DNA from: Floccularia luteovirens
Lineage: Eukaryota > Basidiomycota > Agaricomycetes > Agaricales > Squamanitaceae
DNA length: 64,000 nt
Direction of reading: 5' to 3'
Assembly (NCBI GenBank): GCA_009739215.1
Contig: VSJF01000001.1
Coordinates: 1-64,000, forward strand
The stretch's first letter is position 1. Each line of letters starts with the position of its first letter. This document shows, one piece after another, positions 25,034 through 33,960 of the stretch. The position numbers were made by a program, and so were the translations under genes. The notes below the pieces were generated by a model. It was not told the origin of the DNA and made no database searches. It saw only the letters and a program-made list of their open reading frames with translations.

Positions 25034-26636
25034 TTATAGTGATAGAATCTCTACTATAGCTTCGAAAATATCCCATGCATTTAAAAGTGTGATAATCGGA
25101 AATCCCAACTGTGCTAAGGCATTATCTGCTTGTGCCCGAAATTCATCATCAACAAAATTAAGTACTTCAGCACGACCTTCCATACCACCTAGTTCTTCAC
25201 GAAGTTGTTTAACAAGATCAAGACTGACTGTTATTGAACAGTCTCGTGCATTAGCGCGTGCATTTTCTGGAACCATCCAGACATGGCGAGGTGGCATTCC
25301 ACTTGGCAACAATTTCTCTTTTTGCCGCTTCAGAGAATGATTATTCCAATATTCACGGAATTCATCCAAACGCTGCTGTATGAGAGGTGGCCACAGCCAC
25401 TTAAAAACCTGACTAAAAAGATCTCAGTAAAGAACCGGAAGAAACTAGAATATAGTAACATACACATGCAACCAGTTATTTGGATTGAGTATACCCGCCT
25501 CTTTTCCAGTGAAGAGCACTTCCTTGATGCTATGACCTTCACCTTGACGTTTCCACCTCCAAAATGACTCAATTGGGGTGTTATGTTTGCTTTGAACTTG
25601 AATAGCAGTTGGCCATTTTTCAACCATGAAATCGGGGGCAGCATGAAGCCTAAATTCTCGATTAATAAAGTGAAAATACAAATAATGATTTAAGTTGGCT
25701 TACCGGAGTGTTTCATGACAGCGGATCATGTCTGAAATTTCAGAACCTTTATCTGTTGTAAGTTGAATTGGAATACCTGATTTGCACTATATTAACAAGT
25801 ATCATAGAAGCTGGAGATAAAGTACTTACATTTATATAGTTCAACGAAGTCTAGAAAAGCATGTCCAATAGCTCTTGATGTGCGGACATTAGGAAGAACG
25901 CGCAAATAGGGTACAAAAGATGAGAATTCATCTTTAAATGCATAGAGTGGAAGTGAGAGACCATGACCCATTCGGAGTGCTTGTTCTGCAAGCTTCTCAT
26001 GCCCATCAGAGTGCAACTGATGCCAGGGTCCCAGGCAATCGAGTGGGACATGCTTGATCATGTTACGGTTAGAAAAACAAAGGCGTAGATTGAATTCAGG
26101 TTCAAAATTGTCATGGAGAATCTGTCGCAAATCATCGCTAACACAATATAAGAAAGTTTAATGAAAACATTGTAGCAAACTAACATACCGCTTCAACAGG
26201 ATGCCCGTATTCGCAAGGCGTTGTCGAACCTGTGCAACACCCCATTTCCCAGCTGTATCATCAGCCTTGATGTCAACAACTAACTGGATGGTATCTTGCA
26301 AAGATGTTTCTTGATTTTTTCGAATGCTTTTTATCCCTAGTCTTTTGCACAACCGATATAGCCCTGCTCGTCTGAGGGAGAAGTTTACATCAATAGCAAC
26401 ACCATGCATAGGAATACAAACTTAATGTATAGGCTGAATTCACGCTCCAATCTTGCAAGTTGTTGTTCTGCAGTGAGACCGGAGCCATTGTTTTCCTTTG
26501 CATATTGATTGAAGGCCACTTGAAGCTCCTCATCGGAAGGGTCTACATTGCATAATAAGTACAATAGCATGTATAAGGAAACTTTTCACGTACAGTTTTT
26601 CTCGCCCCACTGGTTACTGCCTAAAGATTTGGGCAT
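25034..26636 (-). CDS. DDE integrase-type transposase
   Basis: Starts at the ATG at 26636 (MPKSLGSNQWGEKNC), 11 bp inside the right TIR, and ends at 25034. At least six exons with GT-AG introns. A helical N-terminal part (YAKENNGSGLTAEQQLARLE; RRAGLYRLCKRLGIKS) should contact DNA. The catalytic core has GPWHQLHSDGHEKL (first Asp), QLTTDKGSE (second Asp) and NTPIESFWRW (Glu), the DD-E triad of the rve/integrase-core fold. The C-terminal region has LDEFREYWNNHSLKRQ and SGMPPRHVWM, typical of this family in Agaricomycetes. No stop codon or frame break was found, so it may still be functional. It would cut and paste DNA bounded by the 114-bp TIRs. Confidence 0.82.
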
Positions 26637-26646
26637 TGTGTTGAAT

Positions 26647-26760
26647 AGATGCCACGATGATAGCGCAGAGTTGTTGTCACACGGTAGTGTCACGGTGACC
26701 CGAAAAGGGAAAGTGTGAGTAACAACATCAAAACGAAGCTGAGACTTCTCGCCAGCCATA
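26647..26760. repeat. Right terminal inverted repeat
   Basis: Reverse complement of 21614-21727 apart from two bases. The transposase start codon lies just inside it, so its inner edge probably holds the transposase promoter. Confidence 0.92.
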
Positions 26761-26766
26761 GTCCTG

Positions 26767-28229
26767 GGTACTGACCAAGTACCTCATAATGTATTTTGCT
26801 TTATCAACATGGTCTGGTGTCAGATTTGCTGAGAAAGTTGATAACCTGATTACTGCATAGGCAATATCAGGTCGAGTTCCAATCATTAGATACAGCAAGC
26901 TTCCAATGATTTGTTGAAACTCTGTTCTTAGAACAGGGGTCGCGGTTCCCTCATTAGGGACTGGTTTATAGCCAGCAGGGAGTGGTGTATCAGCTCTATG
27001 AGCATTCACCATGCCGAAGCGCACAAGAACCTTTTTCAGGTAAGCTACTTGGTCTATCTTGTAAGACTGACCGCTTTGCTCAATGCACATGCCAAGGAAT
27101 TTCTTGACATCTCCCAGATCGTGACATTCCCATTTCTTCATAAATTCCTTTTTGAGCTTGTTAACCAGGGTAGGATTAGACCCTGTCCAGATTGCGTCGT
27201 CTACATAGACTACCGCAATCACGATATCTCGTTGGTCTCTTGACCAATGAACAAAAATTCCTGCATCACTCTGAGTATGTTGGAAGCCAAGCTCTTCCAT
27301 ACTTGTTACAAGTCCTCTCCACCATGCTAGAGCAGCTTGTTTAAGGCCATAAATTGCTCTTTGTAAGTGGATGACTTTTTTCTCTTGTCCTTTGACAACG
27401 AAGCCTTCAGGTTGGACCATATAGATCTCTTCTTCAAGTTTGCCATATAGAAAGGCACTCTTGACATCCAGGCCTGTAATAGCCCAATTCTTCAGCGCAG
27501 CTAGCGCGAGAAGGATGCGCACAGTTTCAAATCTTACAACTGGCGAGAAGATCTCTTCAAAGTCTAGCCCTTCTACTTGTGAGAAACCTTTGGCAACTAG
27601 TCATGCTTTCTTGCGACCATTGGACTTGGTCACAAATACCCATCTGTTTTAACTGCCCTTCGACCTTTGGGTAGATCTACAAGGCCAGACATTACGTCGC
27701 GCTTACAAAGAGCCTCCATTTCTTCGCGGCAAGCGACATACCATTCATCCCTGGCAGCCTTGGGTAGGCGCGCTATATCATGAAATTGAGTTAGAGTAAG
27801 ATCCACAGCTGATGCGCCCATGGCAAGCAAGTATGCCGTGAATTCTACACCCCCTTCCTGTGCTAGTTTTGCAACATCAGGTTCATCTGATCCATTTTCC
27901 CTAATGCTTATATCAGGGCATGTATTGTCAGATGGGCGTGATTGCGCGGGACTAGGTACGGGAACCTGTCGCAGCTGTGTAACCCAATGTTGGTCCACAT
28001 TATCTCGCCAATACACTAAGTCATCCTGATTCAGGAGTATATCCTGAGGATTCGTGTTCCCATAAGCATTGTCTTCTGTGACACGTCTAGGTATTCTCCT
28101 CTGTCTCTCTGAGCGTTGTGGCAGTTCTTGTCTGGGAACAAACTGCCGTTCAGGCGTGCCTGTTCTTTGACATCGCGCGTACTCAATATCATCTGCTGCA
28201 CTCCTAGGTCTAGGTGACGGTGGAGACAA
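26767..28229 (-). pseudogene. copia-2 reverse transcriptase (decayed)
   Basis: The minus-strand frame 26767-27522 carries GLDVKSAFLYGKLEEEIYMV, IYGLKQAALAWW, the catalytic block AVVYVDDAIW and IIGSLLYLMIGTRPDIAYAV. Upstream, 27630-28229 holds the linker between integrase and RT, ending at PKGRRAVK. Between them VFVTKSNGRKKA is followed by a stop where homologues have Trp, plus a one-frame shift. The 3' end stops at the TIR-transposon target duplication (26761-26766) and RNase H resumes at 21607. Confidence 0.9.
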
Positions 28230-28232
28230 GCA

Positions 28233-30086
28233 TCAATATTCCCTGTTTGGAGACACAGGGGGTGTGGGGGCTTCGTCAAGTCCCTCACTCCCATGGAAAG
28301 GAATGGGTGGTCTGTGAACAATTTGTTGAGGTCGTCTCCTTGGAGAGCTAGAGACCTCTTCATAGTTCACAGGGTACTCCAGGTAATGGTTGTCTGGTCT
28401 AATGGGTTCATTATCAACATTTGGTTTGTAACGCGAGCTTTGCTCAGAAGCATCACTATCCTCATCGTCAGAATTATCTGGACTTTGAGGTGGGGGATCT
28501 TGTCCTAATTTAGTAACACCACGATTTTTCTGATCTGGACATTTTGGAAATGAAAGCTCATCAAAGATGGCAGTAGCTGCCACAAAGATGCTATTGTTGT
28601 GCAGTTGCATAAAGCGATAGCCCTTTACTCCTTCAGGGTGTCCAATGAATACCATCAGCTCTGATTTAGGAGCGAGTTTATTCACCCGTTTTTCTTTGGG
28701 GAGATAGACATAGGCTGCACATCCAAAGACTCTGAGATGATTGACTTCCGGTTTAATTTTGTTTAAGACTTCAAATGGAGTGCGCCATTTAAGGCGCGCC
28801 ATAGGAGAACGATTATAGACGTGTACTGCTTGTTCCACGCTAAATTCCCACCAGCTATCTGGTAGACAGGCGTCATGTCGCATTGCTTCCGCTTTATCCA
28901 TTAAGGTGCGATTTAGACGTTCTGCTCGACCATTTTGCTGTTGTTCATATGGTACTGATTTCTCAACGAGTACTCCCATTTCCTTCAGCAACACTTCAAT
29001 CTGCTGGTATTCACCCCCTCCATCAAAGCGCCACTTTTTGATTTCAGTGTTGTGTTGCACTTTAACGAATGCAGTGAACTTTTTCATTGCAGCCACCAAG
29101 TCGGATTTATGGCGCAAATTCATAGTCCATGCATGAGACATGAAGTCATCAAGGAAGGTTATTATATAGCGATATTTGTGATAACTTGTGATAGGAAACT
29201 GCTTTAAGTCAGAGTGAACCAACTCAAATGGTGTAGAAGCTCGTGAAGAGCTCTGGGGGAAAGACTTACTATGTTGCTTTCCTCGGAGACAGCCCGGACA
29301 TAATGGGTGTTCCTTAGGCACTTCCATAGAAGACGGAAGACCAATAGTATTCTCAGGTGCTTTCTGGAGAACCCGTTTAGACGGGTGTCCAAATCTCTTA
29401 TGCCATGTATCATAGGTAACCTTGTACACCATGACAGAGGCCTTATAACTGGGTTTGCGCACTATGCGAGCATCACACCAGTATATGGTATCACCTTTTA
29501 TGTGAGGTTCACAGGACAAGAAGGGGACGCCTTTATAATCATGCATATTGATGAGGGACTCTTTCCCTCTAACACTGTTCCCCTTTTCAGCCAGGAACTG
29601 TCCCATAGAGAGCAGGCGTCCGCTCAATCTAGGGATGTAATAGACTGGAGATATCCTAGTCGTCTTACGTGTTCTTCTCTCTTTGTTTCCATTGAGAGGT
29701 ATAACTATCTCATGACTCATCATTACGGTACCTTGTTCCTCAACATATACAACTTCATCAGAAGCTGTTGCGATGGGTATAGGTGTCTTCAGAGTATTAT
29801 ACTCAATGAAGTCTGTTAATTGACTTGTAAAATGCATCGATGCTCCAGAATCCATAATCCATGATGCATGATTAGGATCCTTTGCTTTTCCCTTACACTT
29901 CGAACAGATAGCAAAATGATTTTTTATATTGCCCTGAGAAGGGCCAAGAGATACATGTGACAAGTTACATAAAAGTCCACTGCAGCCAGCTAAAATAGGG
30001 CACTGTGGGTCATGATCAATCTTGTTGCTATGTGTGTAAGAAGATAAAGGTACTTGCCTTTCATTCACGTATCCGGATTCACTCAT
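28233..30086 (-). pseudogene. copia-2 protease and integrase
   Basis: An open frame of about 617 codons. The aspartic protease motif is WIMDSGASMHFT. GAG-pre-integrase follows with WHKRFGHPS and CPGCLRGKQHSKSF (the H-H-C-C zinc site). The integrase core has VHSDLKQFP, then WRFDGGGEYQ and QQQNGRAERLNRTL. The second catalytic motif is FDGGGEY where copia elements usually have SDNGGEY; the Asp is kept. The domain is followed by NHLRVFGCAAYVYLP. Part of a broken polyprotein rather than a host gene; there is no genuine start codon at its 5' edge. Confidence 0.92.
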
Positions 30087-30246
30087 CTACTTGGTCCGCA
30101 GACCTTGGAGACGGACGAGTCCTAAGACCCGACACAACTTGCCACAATTGGGACGCTTGGAGGTGGTTGACCATCTGGGTCTTCCACTCATACCAATGAG
30201 CGCCTGAGAAGACAAAAGTAACAGCTTGGAATACTTGAGAAGACAT
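30087..30246 (-). pseudogene. copia-2 gag remnant
   Basis: The ATG at 30246 opens MSSQVFQAVTFVFSGAHWYE, then WKTQMVNHLQASQLWQVVSG, the start of a copia Gag. It hits a stop after about 60 codons. The main Gag body and zinc knuckle are missing between here and the protease, indicating an internal deletion. Confidence 0.7.
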
Positions 30247-30515
30247 TTTCTTGTTTGCTTAAAAGTTGGGTGTTGAGTGAGCTACAACAAAGAGCTTCAG
30301 CACAACGTTCAACATAGTCCAGAGTACTGCGCCAACAAGAAAGGGCTCGCATAGAGTCGACATAGTCAACTATTACGATCTAGGCCACTTGATAGAGTGG
30401 ACAACACTGGGTCTCTACCTGGTTAAGGGAGTCTCCAGAGAGTCACTTCTCTAAAGGTAAGGATCCAGTCCTGGTCATCATAGGCAGCGACGAACGCGCC
30501 ATTGAGACCGGCACC

Positions 30516-30528
30516 GGGGCCCATAACC
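30516..30528 (-). other. copia-2 primer-binding site
   Basis: On the minus strand GGTTATGGGCCCC starts directly after the 5' LTR. It is nearly complementary to the anticodon arm of initiator tRNA-Met (…GGGCTCATAACC…), as for copia/Ty5-type half-tRNA priming. The tRNA match is inferred from the general sequence of that arm. Confidence 0.6.
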
Positions 30529-30884
30529 TGTTGAGCAGCACCCTGTTTAACATAGTAGAGGGGACTGATCTTACCTTAGAGCTTACTTAGACTTAGGGGC
30601 TTACGGTTCTAGTACTGACTACTACGAATATAATTCGACAAAGGACATAAGGTCCAGTAGCTCTACTTATATACATAATTGCTGTTTGTACAGCTTTGTA
30701 CAATGGTCCGTGTGCAGGTACACTAACATATCATGTGACTACATATAGAAGGTTATAGAACCTTGTAGAATGTTCGTGGATATCACGTGCCATAGAGCAT
30801 ATGAGTGTGAGACACGTCATCAGTCACATGCTCCATCACATGATCAATTATGTAATCAGTCATGTGATTGTTGCTGTCACAACA
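30529..30884 (-). repeat. copia-2 5' LTR
   Basis: 356-bp partner of 20539-20894, with eight transitions and no indels. The HSE-like array is at 30747-30776. GCAGC follows at 30885-30889. Confidence 0.95.
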
Positions 30885-30889
30885 GCAGC

Positions 30890-32050
30890 CTCACCCCAGA
30901 GATTTTTTGGTAATCCGCTAGCATGCAAAAGTGCTCATATACATTCAACTATGGTGCGATTACGTCGTTCTGCAACACCATTCTGTGGAGGAGCGTCATG
31001 GACAGTGAGTTTCTGCTCTGTACCTTTTTGTTTGAGGTATATAGTAAAACTCTTATCTAGATACTCTCCTCCTCGATCAGAGTGGAGTACCTTGATTTGT
31101 ATGCCAAGTTGGGTTGTGCACCATGCTTTGTATTCTTTGTATGACTGGAAAGCATCAGATTTGACACAAAGGAGATATAGGTGGGTGAGACGGATGCAAT
31201 CATCTGTAAAAGTGATGTAATAATGCTTTTTGCCTTTGGTTTCAATAGGCGCTAGTCCCCACAAGTCCAAGTGGACTTCGTCACCAAATTTCTTGGCACG
31301 TTCGCCTTCCCAGTGCTTTGGGAACGATTTTCTGGTTGCTTTTGCATAGATACAAGATTCACAAAAAAAAGGTTCACTTGACTCCATTTGCTCTAGTTGG
31401 ACACCTGTTATGAAACCACTTTCAATGAGACGACGTGCAACACCAATTGAAATATGACCCATTTGATGGTGAAATTGCTCCAAAGTGAGTGTTTCTTCTG
31501 CCAAGTTTGCCGTTTCGAGCTTGTGAGTTACACGATAAAGTCCTTGCCTGGACTTGGGAACAGTACCAATATGCTCCCCTTTGGGCCCTCGAATGGTGCA
31601 TTTGTTGCCAGAAAAGGTTAGTTGATATCCTTTCTCATCAAGTTTGCCAACTGAAACTAGTGTGTAGCCAACATCTGGGGAGTACAAGACTTCTGTAAGT
31701 CTTAGCTGTGCAAAGTTTGCACCATTTGGTACATTAACTATCATTTCCCCCATGCCAGTAGCAGTCATACTTTGTTTATTTGCAGCTTGAAATGATTTTG
31801 GAGAGATCTCGATGAAGTTTTTTAGAGCATCTTGATAAGGGGTAAGGTGTTTGGAACAACCAGAATCATAAATCTCAGTTCGAAGCATGTTATCACTGTA
31901 AGTATTGACTTCTGCAGCTATTTCTTCAGGTTCAGTGCCAACTGAGTCCAGGTCAACATTGATAGTTGAGGAATACTCACACTCATCAATCCCAGATAAC
32001 TCCTCAGTATCCTGGCCACTTCCTGCCTCGTTTTCACTGGCTTCAGTAAA
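30890..32050 (-). pseudogene. copia-1 protease and integrase core
   Basis: Minus-strand frame with an acidic linker, then YDSGCSKHLTPYQDALKN (protease), HHQMGHISIGVARRL and CESCIYAKATRKSFP (integrase zinc site), YITFTDDCIRLTHLY, VLHSDRGGEYL and PPQNGVAERRNRTIVE. It is cut by the copia-2 insertion at 30889 and resumes at 20538. It is in the same frame as gag, separated from it only by a TAG at 32051-32053. Confidence 0.92.
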
Positions 32051-32983
32051 CTAATTGGTTTCACTTTCATTTTTGTAGTCTATAAAGAAGGCCTCTTCAT
32101 CCTCTGAGTCTGAGTCAATTGCAGCATTGGCAGCATCACTTTGTTTTGGTGAGTCATCCTTTTTCTTCTGCAGCTTGGGACACTTATTTTTGTAATGCCC
32201 TTTTTCCTCGCAGTGCCAACAGATACCAGTAGGTTTCTTTCCTTTTCCTTTTGATCTATCTGAAGATGTAGCAGCTAGTGCCTCATTCTTGTCTTCAGTT
32301 TTGCCTTTACCAGCTTCTCCCCCATGACATCTGGCACGCTGTGCACTCTGACGGTCATACTCTTCCGAAATCAGTGAGATTAGGGAATCCAGAACAATGG
32401 TTTTTGAAGTGGCATATAAATGTGCATTTGCAAGCAGACTTGAGGTGTAATTTGAAAGAAAGTGAGGTAATGATCCAATGATCATGGAATGGTAATCGTC
32501 TTCTTTTATTTCAACACCTACTGTGGCTAACTCTTCTTGTTTGTTTCTGAGGGTATTGAGAAATTCACGAACGTTTCCGTGGTATGGACATTTTGAATCC
32601 ATGAACCTTTAACATAAGTCTGTTTGAGCATATGCTCCTTTTTCCATATAGTCTGTTTTAATTACAGTCCACCATTCAGCAATGGTTACTTTGTTTCGAA
32701 TGCGCATCAGGGCTGAATCGGGTAGTTTCTGTGTCAAAAGAGTCTTTGCAGATCACTCGTTTCTGTCCCATTCACTCATGGCAGTGAGTTCAGCTTCAGT
32801 AGGTGACTTGCTGGAATCAGCCTGTATAGGACGTTTGGTGGTGCCATCAAAGTGGCCCCAGAAACCTTTTGCCTCAATGGCATCTTGGAAACAGAATGAA
32901 AAAATAGCTCAATTTAAGCCAGATGAATCAAGCTTGGGAACAGAGTTGGACAAGGTGTCGGAAAGGGAGGTAGTGTTGGACAT
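32051..32983 (-). pseudogene. copia-1 Gag with zinc knuckle
   Basis: The ATG at 32983 opens MSNTTSLSDTLSNSVPKLDS, then GFWGHFDGTTKRP, a copia Gag (UBN2-type) start. The later part has FLNTLRNKQEELATVGV and MIIGSLPHFLSNYTSSL. A CCHC knuckle follows (CWHCEEKGHYKNKC), then an acidic tail. An in-frame TAA lies just before MDSKCPYHGNVREF (32602) and a TAG ends the frame at 32051-32053, directly before the protease frame. Degenerate, but clearly Gag. Confidence 0.9.
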
Positions 32984-33025
32984 TGTAGGTGGGTTGTTCA
33001 GCAGGGGACTGCACAGTGGCTAGCA

Positions 33026-33038
33026 GGGCCCAATAACC
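33026..33038 (-). other. copia-1 primer-binding site
   Basis: GGTTATTGGGCCC on the minus strand immediately follows the 5' LTR. It resembles the copia-2 site with one inserted T, which suggests a shared initiator-tRNA primer and local decay. Confidence 0.55.
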
Positions 33039-33461
33039 TGTAGAGTTTCATACAAGAAACTTAATAGTAAACACGCTAGCTCAGTGTTTGCGTGGTCAAA
33101 CGACTGTAATATTATTTACCTTAATAGTAAACATGCTAGCTACTTTACTATTAGTATAAATTGTAAGGAAAGTAAAGAATGTTCTCACCTCAGTGTTTGC
33201 ATGGTCAAACGACTGAGGTGTTTGGAAAATATCAAGATGTTTAAATATTTAAAGAGCAGAGAGGCTATACCTTTTTGAGGTAGCATAAAAAGAGAAAACA
33301 AACGAATCTACTTTTAAGTGATCAAAGGAGGACATGGAAAAGGAATGGTATGATTATTGACGCAGGTGTTAATAAAAGGAATGGTATGATAAGATGAAGG
33401 TGCATTATGTCCGATGAATTTGGGTGTGCATTTGGACTTGCACGCGCTTGTTATTTCAACA
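33039..33461 (-). repeat. copia-1 5' LTR (CpG-depleted copy)
   Basis: 423-bp partner of 17857-18279. Ten differences were counted by eye. All are C-to-T or G-to-A at positions that are CpG in the other copy. GATCC follows at 33462-33466. Confidence 0.95.
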
Positions 33462-33466
33462 GATCC

Positions 33467-33960
33467 CAGTACACAGTATCAGTCCACATCTGCGAGAGAG
33501 CGCTTGTCATTCATGGCTTCAAATTGGACCAGGCTCAAGCTCATTAACCAGAAGTTACTATACTGTTACTATTAGTGGCATCAAAGCATTCTTTGTCTGA
33601 CATAAGCATCACATGATTGAGTCCGAGTCCAACCAATTTCAGCTGGCACGGGAGTGTTGTTCCAATCGAGGGATCTACGAAGAGAAAAAAGCGAGTGCAT
33701 ACGTGATTGAAAACTAGCGATTCGGGATTGTATTGCTCAAAGAAGTCATTGACTTTTGAAGATCAGTCAATTTAATCAGGAGTCATGGACCTGCTTAAAC
33801 AAGTCGCTTGGCTTGTTTAACTTAACATGCAAAGGTATATAATATATCCACAACTAATAACTTACATACACGATATCAAGTAATAAATAAGAACAAGGAC
33901 GAATATAATGAGTGTGATAGAAAGCTGGAAAAACATGGTTTAAACATTAAAATGTGCGCT
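33467..33960. other. Intergenic, nothing recognised
   Basis: About 0.5 kb between the end of the transposon stack and the stop codon of the amylase gene. Should contain the amylase 3' UTR and terminator. Confidence 0.5.

Larger units (their letters stand above)
21614..26760 (-). mobile_element. TIR DNA transposon with DDE integrase-type transposase and alpha-kinase cargo
   Basis: 5147 bp bounded by 114-bp terminal inverted repeats (21614-21727 and 26647-26760) that differ at only two positions, flanked by a 6-bp duplication. The tips read TACGGCTGGCGAG and TATGGCTGGCGAG. It carries two minus-strand genes: a transposase (25034-26636) next to the right end and an alpha-kinase gene (22001-24900) downstream of it, with 133 bp between them. 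The long TIR, 6-bp duplication and retroviral-integrase-like DDE fit the IS3EU-type group as I recall it; the superfamily name is inference. The only break is the solo LTR within the kinase gene. Confidence 0.88.
20539..30884 (-). mobile_element. Ty1/copia retrotransposon copia-2, nested in copia-1 and split by a TIR transposon
   Basis: Two 356-bp LTRs (20539-20894 and 30529-30884) with TG...CA ends differ at eight positions, all transitions (about 2.2%). The flanking duplication is GCAGC. Removing the nested TIR element and its 6-bp duplication leaves about 5.19 kb. In minus order: PBS, short gag remnant, protease (DSGASMHFT), integrase, RT, the TIR transposon, RNase H, and a polypurine tract at 20895-20905. 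Both copia elements face the same way. Gag is much shorter than usual, pol has a stop and at least one frame break, and RT/RNase H are separated by 5 kb of foreign DNA, so the copy is defective. Confidence 0.95.
17857..33461 (-). mobile_element. Ty1/copia retrotransposon copia-1, split by nested copia-2
   Basis: Two 423-bp LTRs (17857-18279 and 33039-33461), both with TG...CA ends and about 2.4% different, bound an element read on the minus strand and flanked by GATCC. Subtracting the nested copia-2 and one 5-bp duplication leaves about 5.25 kb, a normal copia length. In minus-strand order it has a PBS next to the right LTR, gag with a zinc knuckle, protease and integrase. Copia-2 is inserted in the integrase region. 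The order then resumes with the rest of integrase, reverse transcriptase, RNase H and a polypurine tract next to the left LTR. Domain order INT-RT-RH is diagnostic for copia. Coding is interrupted by stops and frameshifts, so it is not autonomous. Confidence 0.95.

Noticed and set aside
29307..29819. 170-codon plus-strand frame inside copia-2
   Set aside because: Antisense to the protease/integrase frame, with no independent motif.
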